64,000 bases of DNA from Tigriopus japonicus (Eukaryota > Arthropoda > Copepoda > Harpacticoida > Harpacticidae). Of this stretch, positions 52,738 to 63,744 are shown piece by piece (the first letter of the stretch is position 1; each line of letters starts with the position of its first letter). The notes under the pieces were generated by a model. The model ran no database searches and was not told where the DNA came from. It saw nothing but the letters and a program-made list of their open reading frames with translations. The translations under genes and the position numbers were made by a program. The stretch spans positions 3,794,010-3,858,009 of the forward strand of contig CM021313.1 of assembly GCA_010645155.1 (NCBI GenBank). Reading direction: 5' to 3'.

Positions 52738-53390
52738 CTTCTTCCGTTACGATGAACAGGTTGCGTTAGCAACCAACACGCTTTCCGCAGTTTGGTTATA
52801 AACTTTTGATTTGTTAATCAATTTTAATTGTCCGCAATAAATTTTAAGTTATTAATTAGTCTATTTGTTTAAATGCAATTAAAAAATGTTGCATGTCAAA
52901 AGTACTTCTAGTGATGTTTCTTTGTTCATTCATGCTTGTTGCACACTTGCTTTTTCAAAATGATGATACATGTGGGTCATGCTTGGGAAGTTGTTGCTTC
53001 ATCTCAATAGATATTAAGTGATTAATTAGTCTATTTGTTTAAATGCAATTAAAAATGTTGCCTGCCACTTCCTTTGAGGTTCCTTTGTTCATTCCATGTT
53101 TGTTGCGCACCTGCTTCTTTTTCCACATGATGATGAGTCATCCCTGGGAAATTATTACGTCATCTCATTACATTTTAAATGATTCATGTATTTGAGTCAT
53201 TATTTTTTTAATTGTACGTATTTTGAGCTGTGCAATTTAAACTTTTGTCTTCCTTTCTTTGTTCAAATTTGTTGTGCACCTGCTTTTTTTCCAAAATCAG
53301 GCCATTACATCCGGGCCGGAAATTAGGGGTTATGCATGATTTACTTGATTGATTAGGGGCATCCAAAATCGAGTGAATGCATATACTACT
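52738..53390. repeat. Subterminal repeats and terminus, right arm
   Basis: Mirror of 45713-46365. Units marked by TGTTCATTCATGCTTGTTGCACAC, TTCCATGTTTGTTGCGCACC and TTCAAATTTGTTGTGCACC; CCGGGCCGGAAATTAGGGG near the end; terminus GCATATACTACT. Confidence 0.85.
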
Positions 53391-53574
53391 GATGAGTTTA
53401 ATCAAACGAATTCAGTTGGGGAGAGTCGAGACTAACACACCTCCAAAAACTTAACGAAAATTCTCGGGCCTAATTGGCATTCTTCGTTTTGGCAATCAAT
53501 CGAAAAGAAAAGGAGGAAATCGAAGTAGTTGAGGTTCCAAGCTTCCATGTTAAATTTATCTTAATTCAATGTGT
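53391..53574. other. Flank
   Basis: Starts with the GATGAG duplication. No gene. Confidence 0.4.
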
Positions 53575-53704
53575 TTACTCCTCAAGGGTCGGTTCCGATT
53601 CTGGATCGGTTCCAGGATTCTTGGATCCAAGTGACCACGAGCCGACACCAGAACCGATACAATCCAATACTGAGCCTGTGCATGGTTGATCCAGACCCAT
53701 CCCT
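53575..53704. mobile_element. One end of a TAGGGATGGGT-type hAT MITE
   Basis: Ends AGACCCATCCCTA, the same terminus type as 4402-4971, with GGTTCCGATTCTGGATCGGTTCC-like repeats inside. No opposite end or 8 bp duplication found. Confidence 0.4.
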
Positions 53705-55796
53705 ATTTGGATGATACCACGTGTTTGAATGTTATGAACACGGTAAGGTGATCCTTTGGAGGACTTCTTCAGTGTCCAAGTAACAGTTTTAGCGTGTTTG
53801 ATAAAGCACACGCCAATCCATGCATTTCGATTTTGGCTTTAATTCAAAACCAATGTCCTCACTTTCAATCAGTAGGTCGTTAATTGCACTACTTCAAATA
53901 GCTCGGTTCTACCAAAGTATAAATCGACATGCTCGAGTTTAGTTCTTTACACACTTTTGAACTTAGACACGGTACCGAAAAAATCAAATCAAGTGTGCAG
54001 AGAAATTTCTAAACAATATAAAATTCGACTCTGACCCAGTAAACTAAGTGGAACAACTTTTTTTTACAGCGTTTTTTGCAATATTCGGTCTAGATTATAA
54101 GATATACACCTTTAAACCTATCAATTTCACATTTTTTGAGAATCTAGTCAACACATTTTATGGCTACCTTCAAAGATTTTCAAACTTTTACTGCTTAAAA
54201 TAAGCTTTCGTATGTTCCAGTTTTTAGAACTTGAGTAGTAACTAACATCCGACAGAGTTTCTAACTACATGAACTTACTTTGCGAAACCTCAATTTTTCT
54301 TGAATTGGAACAATTTTGAAAAAGTGTGGTCTCATCGTGCATCCTTTAAGATGAAAAGAAACAAGGCTCAAAACTTGAGTCAAAATAAAAACCGTGTACT
54401 ACTGTGGTGCATTCTTATAAAGTCAATTTTGAAGGATTTTGTTATTGAAAAAAAAATCATTTTAGTTCAATAGAATGCGAATGCATTATTACTTACAAGT
54501 GTAAACATTAAGTAGCCATTGTTAAAAATGATGCTGGTTATTCAACCATACTCCTTCTTAAGAATTTTCCATGGCTCTAAAGCAGCTCCCAATTGATCTT
54601 TACATCCAAAGTTTTCTCAAATACAATTAAGACCTTTTATTTCTTTTCAAATTGCAAGCAGAGTGTACAATGTCAAGTTTAAAGTGTATATACACTGTAC
54701 ATGTATTAACGAATCAAATGTGGTTGATGTACTCGTTTGGCACTCATTGAAGAAATGCTTTCCCCCTACAGTTTATGCAATTTTCACCATTGGAATGATA
54801 TGTCAAAAAAGTTTGTCTGTTATGTATTTTAACTTCAAATTACAAACTTAAACACGGATATGAGTGGTCCATGGCAATCGAACATTTTGCTCCGGTACCA
54901 GGTGACCATTAATTTTCATTTTCTGGCACCTTTTTTTACACAAATATAATATTTTACATAAATATATTTATTTGCGATGTATTAAACATCATTTTGGTCA
55001 CAAAAACGATAAAGGATATGAAATTGGTGAAGATGTTCACCACACATTGTACATGTACAGTCGTCAGTTGATAATACGTGAAATTCTTTCCTACTACAAG
55101 TTAAGTAATGGTCACTGTCTAATAATTCTCTTGCCACTTGGCGTCTATATCCTGCGTTTATTATAAAAGGCAATTTATTTGCCAAAAGCTGGGGAGGTAC
55201 GTACCGTATGTGACAAAAAGTGTTGGCAATATTCATTTATGGAAAAAATACTTTCTTAATTTTAGAACTTTTGAGTAGTTTATTTTCGAGGACCATGTTC
55301 GCATTCATTCTCCTTCTCTCTTGGTTACTGTACATTAGATATTTTTCCACTGACAATTTGAAACCAAAGCTTCTTAAAAGATCAGCATGGCTTTTAGATG
55401 GGAATGACCTGTCGTGCTTTTAATTTCAAACAACAACGGTCCACGTCCAAGGTTTCTTAATCCTGGCCATTTGTCAAACTGGAAAATACTAGCCTGATCC
55501 AGAGTTTAGTTGGTTATAAGTATTCAAATTTAATAAGTGCATATTAACCTGTTTTGAGGTCAAATCACAACTATTTTAGGAGACCAGTTTCAGGGTAAAT
55601 AACCATTGGGCTTCAACAAGTGTTAGATTTTTTTTTTTTCACATTAAAAACACTTGTTCTTACAAAGAATGAGACGAGTTACTATGAACCATCAACTATA
55701 AAACTTGAAACAAACCACTATTTTTTTTCATTATCTTCCTTTGTTTGGTCAATCTCAGGTACATTCGCACTTCTGATAATTAATAGTTGATAAATA
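53705..55796. other. Non-coding
   Basis: Two kilobases of AT-rich DNA. ORFs such as 54972-55166 have no support. Confidence 0.4.
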
Positions 55797-55863
55797 GTTG
55801 ATAAAAGAACTTTACAGAGCTTTTTTTTCGATTGCATTCCATTGCTTCAATCCTCTTCAAACA

Positions 55864-56410
55864 ATGAATTTAAAGCTAGCATTTGGGTTGCTGACCCTTT
55901 TTGCTATTGCTCAAATGAGCATAGCTGAAGACGTGGAGCAAGACCATTCCTTCGATGATAATGAGAATGATCTTTCAGGTAAGCACTGAAAATTCACTAA
56001 TTCTTCTGATATCATTATTGCATTGGAAAACAATGTGTTTTAAATGAAAAATTACCCGTCAATTAAAATTTGATTCTTCAACACTACATAGCTAGATGCA
56101 ATGCTAATAACAATGGCAGGACGTTCGCTTTATCCATGCCTCTCCTCTTTTAGAACCTATTGAGGAAGAATTGGAAGAGGATTTGAATCTTGAAGAATTG
56201 GAACGAAAAGTAAGAGGCTCGAAAAGCCAAAAAGCCACTGAAGGCAAGGAGAAGGTCAAAGGAAAGAAACCCAAAGGAGATAAGTCCAAAGGAAAGAAAC
56301 CCAAAGGAGATACGTCCAAAGGAGACAAACCCAAAGGAAACAAGCCCAAAGGAAACAAGCCTAAAGGAAAGAACGCAAAAGACAAAAAGGGCCAAAGGAA
56401 AAACCAATAA
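55864..56410 (+). CDS. Secreted KPKGD-repeat protein, paralog 2 (two exons)
   Basis: Exon 1 55864-55978, intron 55979-56153 (GTAAGC...TCCTCTTTTAG), exon 2 56154-56410; 115 + 257 nt give 123 residues in frame. MNLKLAFGLLTLFAIAQMSI is a signal peptide, followed by AEDVEQDHSFDDNENDLS. Exon 2 has EELEEDLNLEELERKV and then about eight KPKGD/KPKGN/KSKGK units, ending KKGQRKNQ. The exon boundary and phase are the same as in paralog 1 on the minus strand at 44 kb; repeat number differs (8 versus about 17), as expected for a slipping 15 bp repeat. The upstream TTGATAAAAGAAC (55798) is a possible TATA box. It is probably an ordinary host gene. Confidence 0.82.
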
Positions 56411-56905
56411 GACCAAAGAGAAAAAAATAACATCAAGATCAAAAAGGCAATCCAATTCTTACTAAAGACTATTCATCAATGCCTTCAACTTTCTTGATAT
56501 TAAACACAGTGGTCTAATTTGTTGATTTATTTTGGGCACGAGGTTTTTTTGTCTTGCATTTCTTCTAATGATAGGGTATTTTATATCTTGCTCATTTATT
56601 TACAAAAAACAATCAAATAATAAAATGACAAAATGAATTAGTTTCAAATATGGTTAGTATGTTTGCAAAGAAGTATGACACTTTTCTTGAATTTCTTTAA
56701 GGACAACCAAGGTGTTGCAAAACAGTTGTTTGAGTACACAATGCCTTTTGATTTAGACTATCGCAAGAAGCTCATGGGAAAGAAGCAAAAACTTGACCCT
56801 AGCGACAAGTGGTGTTAACGTGAAGCTTCAAAAAGGCCCAACAAATCAAGATGTTTAAGTGAAAAAGATGCAGGAAACGGAGCCTTTTGATCTGAAAAAT
56901 ATTAA
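56411..56905. other. 3' flank of the KPKGD gene
   Basis: AATAATAAAATGAC at 56616 may hold the poly(A) signal. 56700-56860 resembles part of 61110-61210 (TAGACTAT-GCAAGAA, GAAGCTTCAAAAA), a short dispersed repeat. Confidence 0.45.
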
Positions 56906-56911
56906 CACAAT

Positions 56912-58110
56912 AGTAGTATAGTAATTCACCAGATTTTGGAGGCCCCTAATCAATCAAGTTAATCATACACACAATAACCCCTAATTTCCGGTCCGGCATG
57001 TAATTACCCACAGGTGGCATGATTTTGAAAAAAAAACAGGTGTACAACAAACATGAATGAACAAAGAAACCTCAAAAGAAGTGATAGACAACAGTTTAAA
57101 TTGCATTTAAACAAATAGATCAATCACTTAAAATCTATTGAGATGATGCAATAACTTCCCATGCATGACTCATCATCATGTGGGAAAGAGCAGGTGCGCA
57201 AAAAACGTGAATGAACAAAGAAACCTCAAAAGAAGTACTTTAGAATCAGGTATATCTGTAATTGCATTTCTGAAATAAATTAATCCATCACTTAAAATCT
57301 ATTGAGTTGACACACTAACTTCCCAGGCATGACATTTTTCACACAAGTGACATAATTTCGAAAAAAGCAGGTGTACCACAAACATGAATGGACAAAGAAA
57401 CAAGAAAAGAATTGCATTTAAACAAATAGATTAATCACTTAAAATCTTTTGAGATGGCGCAATAATTTCCCATGCATGAAATGACTCACATGTGACATGA
57501 TTTCGAAAAAAAGCAGGTGTACAACAAACGAATGATTAAAGAAACCTCAAAAGTAGTGAAATGCTGCATTTTTTATTTGCTTTGCTCAAATAATTTAAAC
57601 ACTTTAAATATATTGAGATGACACTACAACTTCCCATGCATGACTCGTCATCATGTTGAAAAAGAGCAGGTGCGCAACAAACGTGAATGAACAAAGAAAC
57701 CTCAAGGAAGTACTTTTGACATGCAACACTTTTTTAAATTGCATATCATTTAAACAAATAGATTAATCAATCACTTAAAATCTAATGAGATGACGCAATA
57801 ACTTCCCAGGCATGACCCACATGTGTCAACATTTTGAAAACAAAGCAGATGCGCAACAAACATGAATGAACAAAGAAACCTCAAAAGAAGCACTTTTGAC
57901 GTGCAACATTTTTTTAAATTGCATGTTATCTAAAAATGATGCATTTAAAAAATGATTAGCAAATAAGTAGTTTATTACCTAACTGCAAAAAGGGCAATGG
58001 TTGTCAACGCAACCTGCTCAAGTGTTGGAAAGCTCGACTTTGGATATCCCCACTCCTTCAACCTAAACTTTTACCTGTAGGCATAACCTTTCACACATGA
58101 ATGTGTGTCA
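56912..58110. repeat. Left terminus with six subterminal repeats
   Basis: Units marked by GCAGGTGTACAACAAAC-type sequence at about 57033, 57190, 57367, 57514, 57666 and 57845 (147-179 bp apart), then GTTGTCAACGCAACCTGC and a CCTTCAACCTAAACTTT block. Confidence 0.85.
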
Positions 58111-58534
58111 TGTCAGGTTGTATTCTGTCGCAAGTGGAATTGGACAGTCCATGACAAGAGGTGCCATGCGAATTAACTCAATCCATGTTGGGTTTGCGGA
58201 ATTAAGCACAAAAATTGATATGATTCGAGCAACAATTGACAATTGAATGTACCATCAGGTTATTGATTCGTCTTTTTGTCTTATGAGTCAATGCAATTTT
58301 TATTTTTCATGGTCAATGATTTGGTAAACGAAAGTTACCTATTCCCTTGGAAAAGAAAAAAGGCTCCTAACAGCGATATCTCGTCCCAGCTGTTCTGGGA
58401 GGGAAACTCCCTTACTTGTGGGAAGCCTAGCATCAGAACTTGGAAATGAAAACTCAAATGAACACATTGAACGCAAATACAGGCTTGGTTTATGTATGAA
58501 CAGAGAGTCCTTGCTCAGTGACAACAACATATTC
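58111..58534. other. Unassigned interior
   Basis: No recognisable gene; the minus-strand ORF 58339-58545 has no motif. Confidence 0.35.
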
Positions 58535-59545
58535 AATACCATCACAAGCGCTCTTTGATTTGATTAATAGGCGCTCTGTATCTACATCTATGGTGAGCGG
58601 CTTTTAACCACTCTCCTTAACCTCTTACCGTACTTGTCTTGAATCATTGTTGCAAATGCTACCACTTGACATGGGGTCTACTTTTGTGTGCAATGTAAGA
58701 TATGAGACCCTCCGTTTTGCCATCTTCACCTGTCAGGGATCATTGGTCAGTTTTGCTAGTGAGAGAGCCTTGAAAGTGCTCCTTCTACCAACATAGGTTT
58801 AACATTACTAAAGAGGTGGCTTGGTCCACACATAATGCGAGGGAGACTTCCATACTTGTGCATGCTTCTGTGCCAGAACTCGGAAATGGAAATAGAGAAA
58901 TGAAGCCATTGCGCACATGTAAATACACATACGTGCAATTATGTACATGAGATTCATTCTCAGTTGCAAGTACATGACTGTCCCCCACAGAGGTGTCCTT
59001 CTTTGAGCGGGTATCCACATGCCTTGCGCCTATATCTACGTATGTGGTACAGCTCTCAATTACTCTCCTCAACCTTATTTTGCGTCTGCCTCGGCTTACC
59101 ACTACTGCAACAACCACTTGCCGTGGTTTGTACTCTATAAACAACCTAGAGCAAGGCTTTGGTTTTGTCGTCTTACTCATTCACATGGCAGTGGGCTTTA
59201 GCTGGCTTCTTCTACATAGAAATATCTTTAAACTTTTAGGTAAAGAATCCTGTTGTCAAACTCTCTACTTTCAACTTAGCTGAACAAAAGCGGGTGTGCA
59301 CATATGGAAAAAGGGCATGTGCAAAGTAGTCAAAGTGAGGAAAAAGACGAATTGGTAAGCATTTGTGAAGAGTGGTGGGTTTTCTTCATTAGTGGAGGTG
59401 CTTTTCAAACAGGGAAGCACCTGCAAACTTGGTGTTTGCTTGATTTTTCACAGTTGAGGGTTATCACATAACATAATTCCGATTTAATCACTTGTTTCAT
59501 CTATAACTTTGGTAGTTTTAGTACTTGACATCCACTCTGTTTAAA
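58535..59545. repeat. Third copy of the foldback-arm sequence
   Basis: Matches 50855-51855 with scattered substitutions and small indels (for example ACGTATGTGG at 59039). No gene supported within it. Confidence 0.85.
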
Positions 59546-60117
59546 NNNNNNNNNNNNNNNNNNNNNNNNNNNNNNNNNNNNNNNNNNNNNNNNNNNNNNN
59601 NNNNNNNNNNNNNNNNNNNNNNNNNNNNNNNNNNNNNNNNNNNNNNNNNNNNNNNNNNNNNNNNNNNNNNNNNNNNNNNNNNNNNNNNNNNNNNNNNNNN
59701 NNNNNNNNNNNNNNNNNNNNNNNNNNNNNNNNNNNNNNNNNNNNNNNNNNNNNNNNNNNNNNNNNNNNNNNNNNNNNNNNNNNNNNNNNNNNNNNNNNNN
59801 NNNNNNNNNNNNNNNNNNNNNNNNNNNNNNNNNNNNNNNNNNNNNNNNNNNNNNNNNNNNNNNNNNNNNNNNNNNNNNNNNNNNNNNNNNNNNNNNNNNN
59901 NNNNNNNNNNNNNNNNNNNNNNNNNNNNNNNNNNNNNNNNNNNNNNNNNNNNNNNNNNNNNNNNNNNNNNNNNNNNNNNNNNNNNNNNNNNNNNNNNNNN
60001 NNNNNNNNNNNNNNNNNNNNNNNNNNNNNNNNNNNNNNNNNNNNNNNNNNNNNNNNNNNNNNNNNNNNNNNNNNNNNNNNNNNNNNNNNNNNNNNNNNNN
60101 NNNNNNNNNNNNNNNNN
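59546..60117. other. Assembly gap (N)
   Basis: 572 undetermined bases. From the arm copies the gap should hold the promoter, exon 1 and intron of a gene A copy. Confidence 0.99.
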
Positions 60118-60181
60118 GGAATGGCAGCTCAAGAAGCTGCCATTGGAAGTGCTTACATACAAATTGCGAAAATATAAATGA
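60118..60181 (+). CDS. Gene A, copy 4 (last 20 codons, rest in gap)
   Basis: Frame EWQLKKLPLEVLTYKLRKYK and stop, identical at protein level to the end of copy 3. Partial only because of the gap. Confidence 0.6.
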
Positions 60182-60499
60182 AATTTCATGTACTATTTTG
60201 ATTTCAATACACATGACGCCGTTTTGATACATTCAAAGTTGCTGTGAATGGATTGTGTTGACATAAAAACAGTGTGTTTCCGAATTATTCCCAGCAAGGA
60301 TAAACTTATTTGTTAATCACACGAAATAAAATTTGAAATGTTCATTGTAAAAATTACCTTTTCGTTTTTTATTTGTGGTTTATTTCTACTATAAAGACTT
60401 TTGTTGCTCTTCTATCACCAACAAATTGCCATTGTTTCAAAGATTTACTTCCTGTGCATGTTTATCCTGAGTGCATGTTAAGAATATTGTTCACCTTGT

Positions 60500-60985
60500 C
60501 GGTGCTTCTTTCGTTACGATGAACAGTTTGCATTAGCAACCAACACGCTTTCCGCAGTTTGGATATAAACTTTTGATTTGTTAATCATTTTTTATTGTTA
60601 TCATTTTTCAATGACACGGAATTAAAAAATGTTGTCTGTCACTTCTTTTGAGGTTTCTTTGTTCATTCACGTTTGTTGCGCTTCTTTTGAGGTTTCTTTG
60701 TTCATTTACATTTGTTGCGCACCTGCTTCTTTTTCAACATGGTGATTAGCCATGGCTGGGAAATTATTGTGTCATCTCAATAGATTTTGAGTGATTAATG
60801 TATTTGAGTGATGCAATTCAAACAATTGTCTTTCACTTCTTTGTTCAAATTTGTTGTCCACCTGCTTTTTTTCCAAAATCAGGCCACCTGTGGGTCATTA
60901 CACACTGGGCCGGAAATTAGGTGTTATGCATGTTTCATTTGATTGATTAGATCGAGTCGAAAATCGGGTGAATCTATATACTACT
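60500..60985. repeat. Right terminus with subterminal repeats
   Basis: CATTAGCAACCAACACGCTTTCC block, then units with TTCATTCACGTTTGTTGCGC, TTCATTTACATTTGTTGCGCACC and TTCAAATTTGTTGTCCACC, GGGCCGGAAATTAGG, and the terminus TATATACTACT. Confidence 0.83.
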
Positions 60986-60991
60986 CACAAT

Positions 60992-62184
60992 AACTTGAGC
61001 ACTGCTTACTATGCAATATGACAACTGAATAGATCGGTATTGGCATGATTTACTTAAACTGATCGCAAATCGAATTTCTTTGCAATTTGGACTTCCTGAG
61101 TTGATGGTGGCGACAGCAATGACAAACAATCGAAGCTTCAAAAAAGCCAACAACTTGGCCTAGTTTACGCTTCTTTCCCATGAGCTTCTTTAGTTTAGAC
61201 TATTGCAAGAATCGCCTTTAAGAGGCAAAAATCGTATCATCTGGAGTTCAGATGTGGAAGATATCCCTAAAACTGCTCTTCACTTTACTAACTCCAGAGG
61301 CCTCGTATATATCCCTTGTAATTTGACAATAGTGGCAGTCAAAGTAAAATGGTAAATTATTGTAATTTTAGCTGTTCTGGACATGATTTTTTGCCTCAGT
61401 TTGGGTTATTACAGATGTACAATGTACAAAAAGAAAAAGAGAAGCCCTCACTCAGACTAAAGGATTTCTTAACACTATTGTGATAAACAAAGGCAATTTT
61501 GGTCGTTTCAAAAAGCACAACTTTTTAAGTTTGAAAAGATGGATACGAAGTGTAAAAAAGAAACGCCAAGTAACGCGAAGTGTAAGCTATGCTTAAAAGA
61601 TAAAAGAGCCCACTAAATACGGCAAGTCACTTCACATACTATTAGCATGTACTCCAAGTCTTGAATTTCACGGAACGCCCTATTCCCTTGAGTATTCTGT
61701 CTTGAAACATGTGATCTTGGTCAGGAGTCAGGAGACCTGAGAAGTTAATGCAAATAAAAGGTACCTTTAATGTCCTCGAAAATCCAAACAAATGGCCCAG
61801 AATGCAAATAAACATCCAAAATGTTTCATGCTTTTGAAGGGCATTTTATGTTTTGTGTAAGAATGGTCATGACAAATTTCAAATATCCTATCTGTTTTTG
61901 ATAAAATGGCTACAACGGATGGTATTTTTTAGGACATTCGTTGGTTTCAAGTAGTTGTTCCTTACTCCTAGATTCTAAATTACTTCAGTTTGCACATATT
62001 GAACTTTCGACATGTAACCGATAAAATATTTTTTTCGATATTTATAAACTCACTTGTGAAAGCTAAGAATTACTTGACTATTTGTTAACGGATTTTTATC
62101 CGAAACACTGAATGTCATTCCATGTAAATGTCAAGAGATAGCTTGAAGAAGATCTAACGTCAGAATAGATAGATGAATTTGGAA
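60992..62184. other. Non-coding
   Basis: No supported gene; AT-rich flank between the Polinton-derived element and the non-LTR copy. Confidence 0.4.
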
Positions 62185-63720
62185 GTCTTAAAATGTTATC
62201 CGTTGGGGCAAAAAAAAATAAAAAAGTAGCTCATGTCGTTCCAATTTTTAAGGGCGGAGTTAAGTCACTACCTAGAAATTATAGGCCCATTTCTCTGACC
62301 TCCAGCGTTGCAAAGGTTTTTCAGAAGATTATGAAGTCCAAGCTTGTAGATTATTTGGAAGTCCATGATTTAATTCCTTCTGGACAACATGGGTTTCGAG
62401 CTCATTTTAGTACAGTGACCCAATTGGTTGATCATATTGAGCAAATCATTGAAGGGCTCGAAAGTCACGAGTCAGTTGATGTAGTCTATGCTTGACTTTG
62501 CCAAGGCCTTTGATAAGGTAGATCATGGTCTTTTGCTTGATCAACTCAAAGAGTTTGGGGTCCAGGGTAAGGTCCTGTTTTGGATTGATAGTTTTATAAG
62601 CGAAAGGAAGCAAATAGTTAAAGTTAAAGGATCTTTTAGCGGCATGTATGATGTCAAGTCAGGTGTTCCGCAAGGTTCAATTTTAGGTCCGCTCCTGTTT
62701 ATTCTCTTCATTGCTCCTCTCCAGAAGTTTAGAGCATAAGCCAGTATTTCTTCGTATGCTGATGACACAAAATTAGTTTGTGAAAGGAACGGTCAGGACA
62801 CAAAATATTTAGTTGAGGACTTGGAGAAAATCTACTCTTGGGTTGGCGAGAGTAATATGGCACTGAACGGGATGAAATTCCGCACAATGACATATGGGGC
62901 GTCAAAATTAGATGTTCCGCTCAAAGACAATGGAGGTTGTGATATTGAGCAGGTATCGTCCATGAGGAATTTGGGAGTTGTCGTCCAAGATGATGGAAAG
63001 TTCGATGAGCATATCCAGTTGAAAGTGGGGAAGGCATTTCAAACATGTGGCTGGATCTATCGCACTTTCAAGTCCAGAGATAGTATTACGATGCTAACTC
63101 TGTTCAAGTCGATTGTTCAACCGCATCTTGAATATGCCTCACCCATTTGGGCTCCAATGAGTTCAGCAGGTTTGCAAAAGGTCGAGCAGGTCCTAAGATG
63201 TTTTACTAGGAACATCACAGGAATGAGAGAGCTCTCGTATTGGGAGAAGCTCAAGAAGTTAGGGCTGTACAGTACTCAGAGAAGGTATGAAAGGTATCTG
63301 ATACTGTATGTCTTTAAGAGCGTTCATGGGCTCTGTCCTAACCCCGGATTTGAGATTAGTTGTAGCGATCGTAGAGGTTTTACGTGCGTTCTGAGAGCAC
63401 CTCCAAATCCAAGGGAATCTAGGCTTGTTCGAACAATGAAGTCCTCCTCTCTTCTTTATCGGGCTCCTTCATTGTTCAATTTGTTACCCATTAGTCTTCG
63501 TCGGGAATATGTTGGAGCTGATCCCCTAACAGGTTTTAAGGCAGGATTGGACAAATTTTTGAATATTATTCCTAACCAACCCACCATACAAGGGTTGTAC
63601 AAATCTGCCAACAGTAACTCATTGGTAGATCAAATTTCATATAAACGGTAATTTTATAAACTATATTAATCATTAAGTCTCTTTACAGGGATTCCCATTC
63701 CTTGTAGCGGTATTAAAAAA
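62185..63720 (+). pseudogene. Non-LTR retrotransposon RT to 3' end (family 1, copy 2)
   Basis: RT from block 0/1 to the C-terminus: VVPIFKGGVKSLPRNYRPIS, SGQHGFRAHFSTVTQ, then motif A DFAKAFDKVDHGLL, motif B SGVPQGSILGPLLFIL, motif C SSYADDTKLVC, thumb WIYRTFKSRDS, and the C-terminal NPGFEISCSDRRGFTC. Frames: 62193-62495, then 62488-63651 after a 1 nt insertion (GTCTATGCTTGAC versus GTCTATCTTGAC in copy 1), with one TAA at 62737-62739 where copy 1 has AAA. The last stop is 63649-63651. The tail has CAGGGATTCCCATTCCTTG, GTAGCGGTATT, then C- and A-runs at 63725-63744. The endonuclease part is absent (5' truncation). It closely matches copy 1 and the tail of copy 3. Confidence 0.9.
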
Positions 63721-63744
63721 TTCGCCCCCCCCCAAAAAAAAAAA

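Larger units (their letters stand above)
45713..53390. mobile_element. Giant foldback element, Polinton-derived, 7.68 kb
   Basis: Left arm 45713-49524 and right arm 49579-53390 are reverse complements with constant coordinate sum 99103 over 3812 bp, meaning no indels, around a 54 bp spacer. Ends are AGTAGTATATGC and GCATATACTACT, directly flanked by GATGAG at 45707-45712 and 53391-53396. A 6 bp duplication and 5'-AG ends are the hallmarks of Polinton/Maverick insertion. Each arm holds, from outside in, ~160 bp subterminal repeats, a gene A copy, unassigned sequence, and a decayed non-LTR endonuclease fragment. At least eight single-base differences between the arms argue against an exact assembly echo. 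No polymerase, integrase or capsid gene is inside, so it is non-autonomous. Confidence 0.85.
49579..53390 (-). repeat. Right arm (inverted repeat) of the foldback element
   Basis: Reverse complement of 45713-49524. Differences from the left arm include changes at about 51722-51726, 51752, 51813, 51835, 52328 and 52589. Confidence 0.9.
56912..60985. mobile_element. Second Polinton-derived element, 4.07 kb
   Basis: Ends AGTAGTATAGTAATTCACC (left) and GAATCTATATACTACT (right), flanked by CACAAT at 56906-56911 and 60986-60991. The left end carries six ~160 bp subterminal repeats. The middle and right parts match the right arm of the 45.7-53.4 kb element (50850-53390), including the end of a gene A copy and the right subterminal repeats. 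No capsid, polymerase or integrase gene visible; 572 bp are an assembly gap. Unlike the first element, its two halves are not full mirror images. Confidence 0.83.

Noticed and set aside
45713..53390. Arm palindrome as a pure assembly duplication
   Set aside because: The arms differ at several bases, the third copy at 58.5-60 kb sides with the left arm at those sites, and a 6 bp target duplication flanks the unit. Not fully excluded without long reads.
56912..57970. Regularly spaced repeats considered as a CRISPR-like array
   Set aside because: Units of ~160 bp are similar along their whole length, without unique spacers, and the DNA is eukaryotic.
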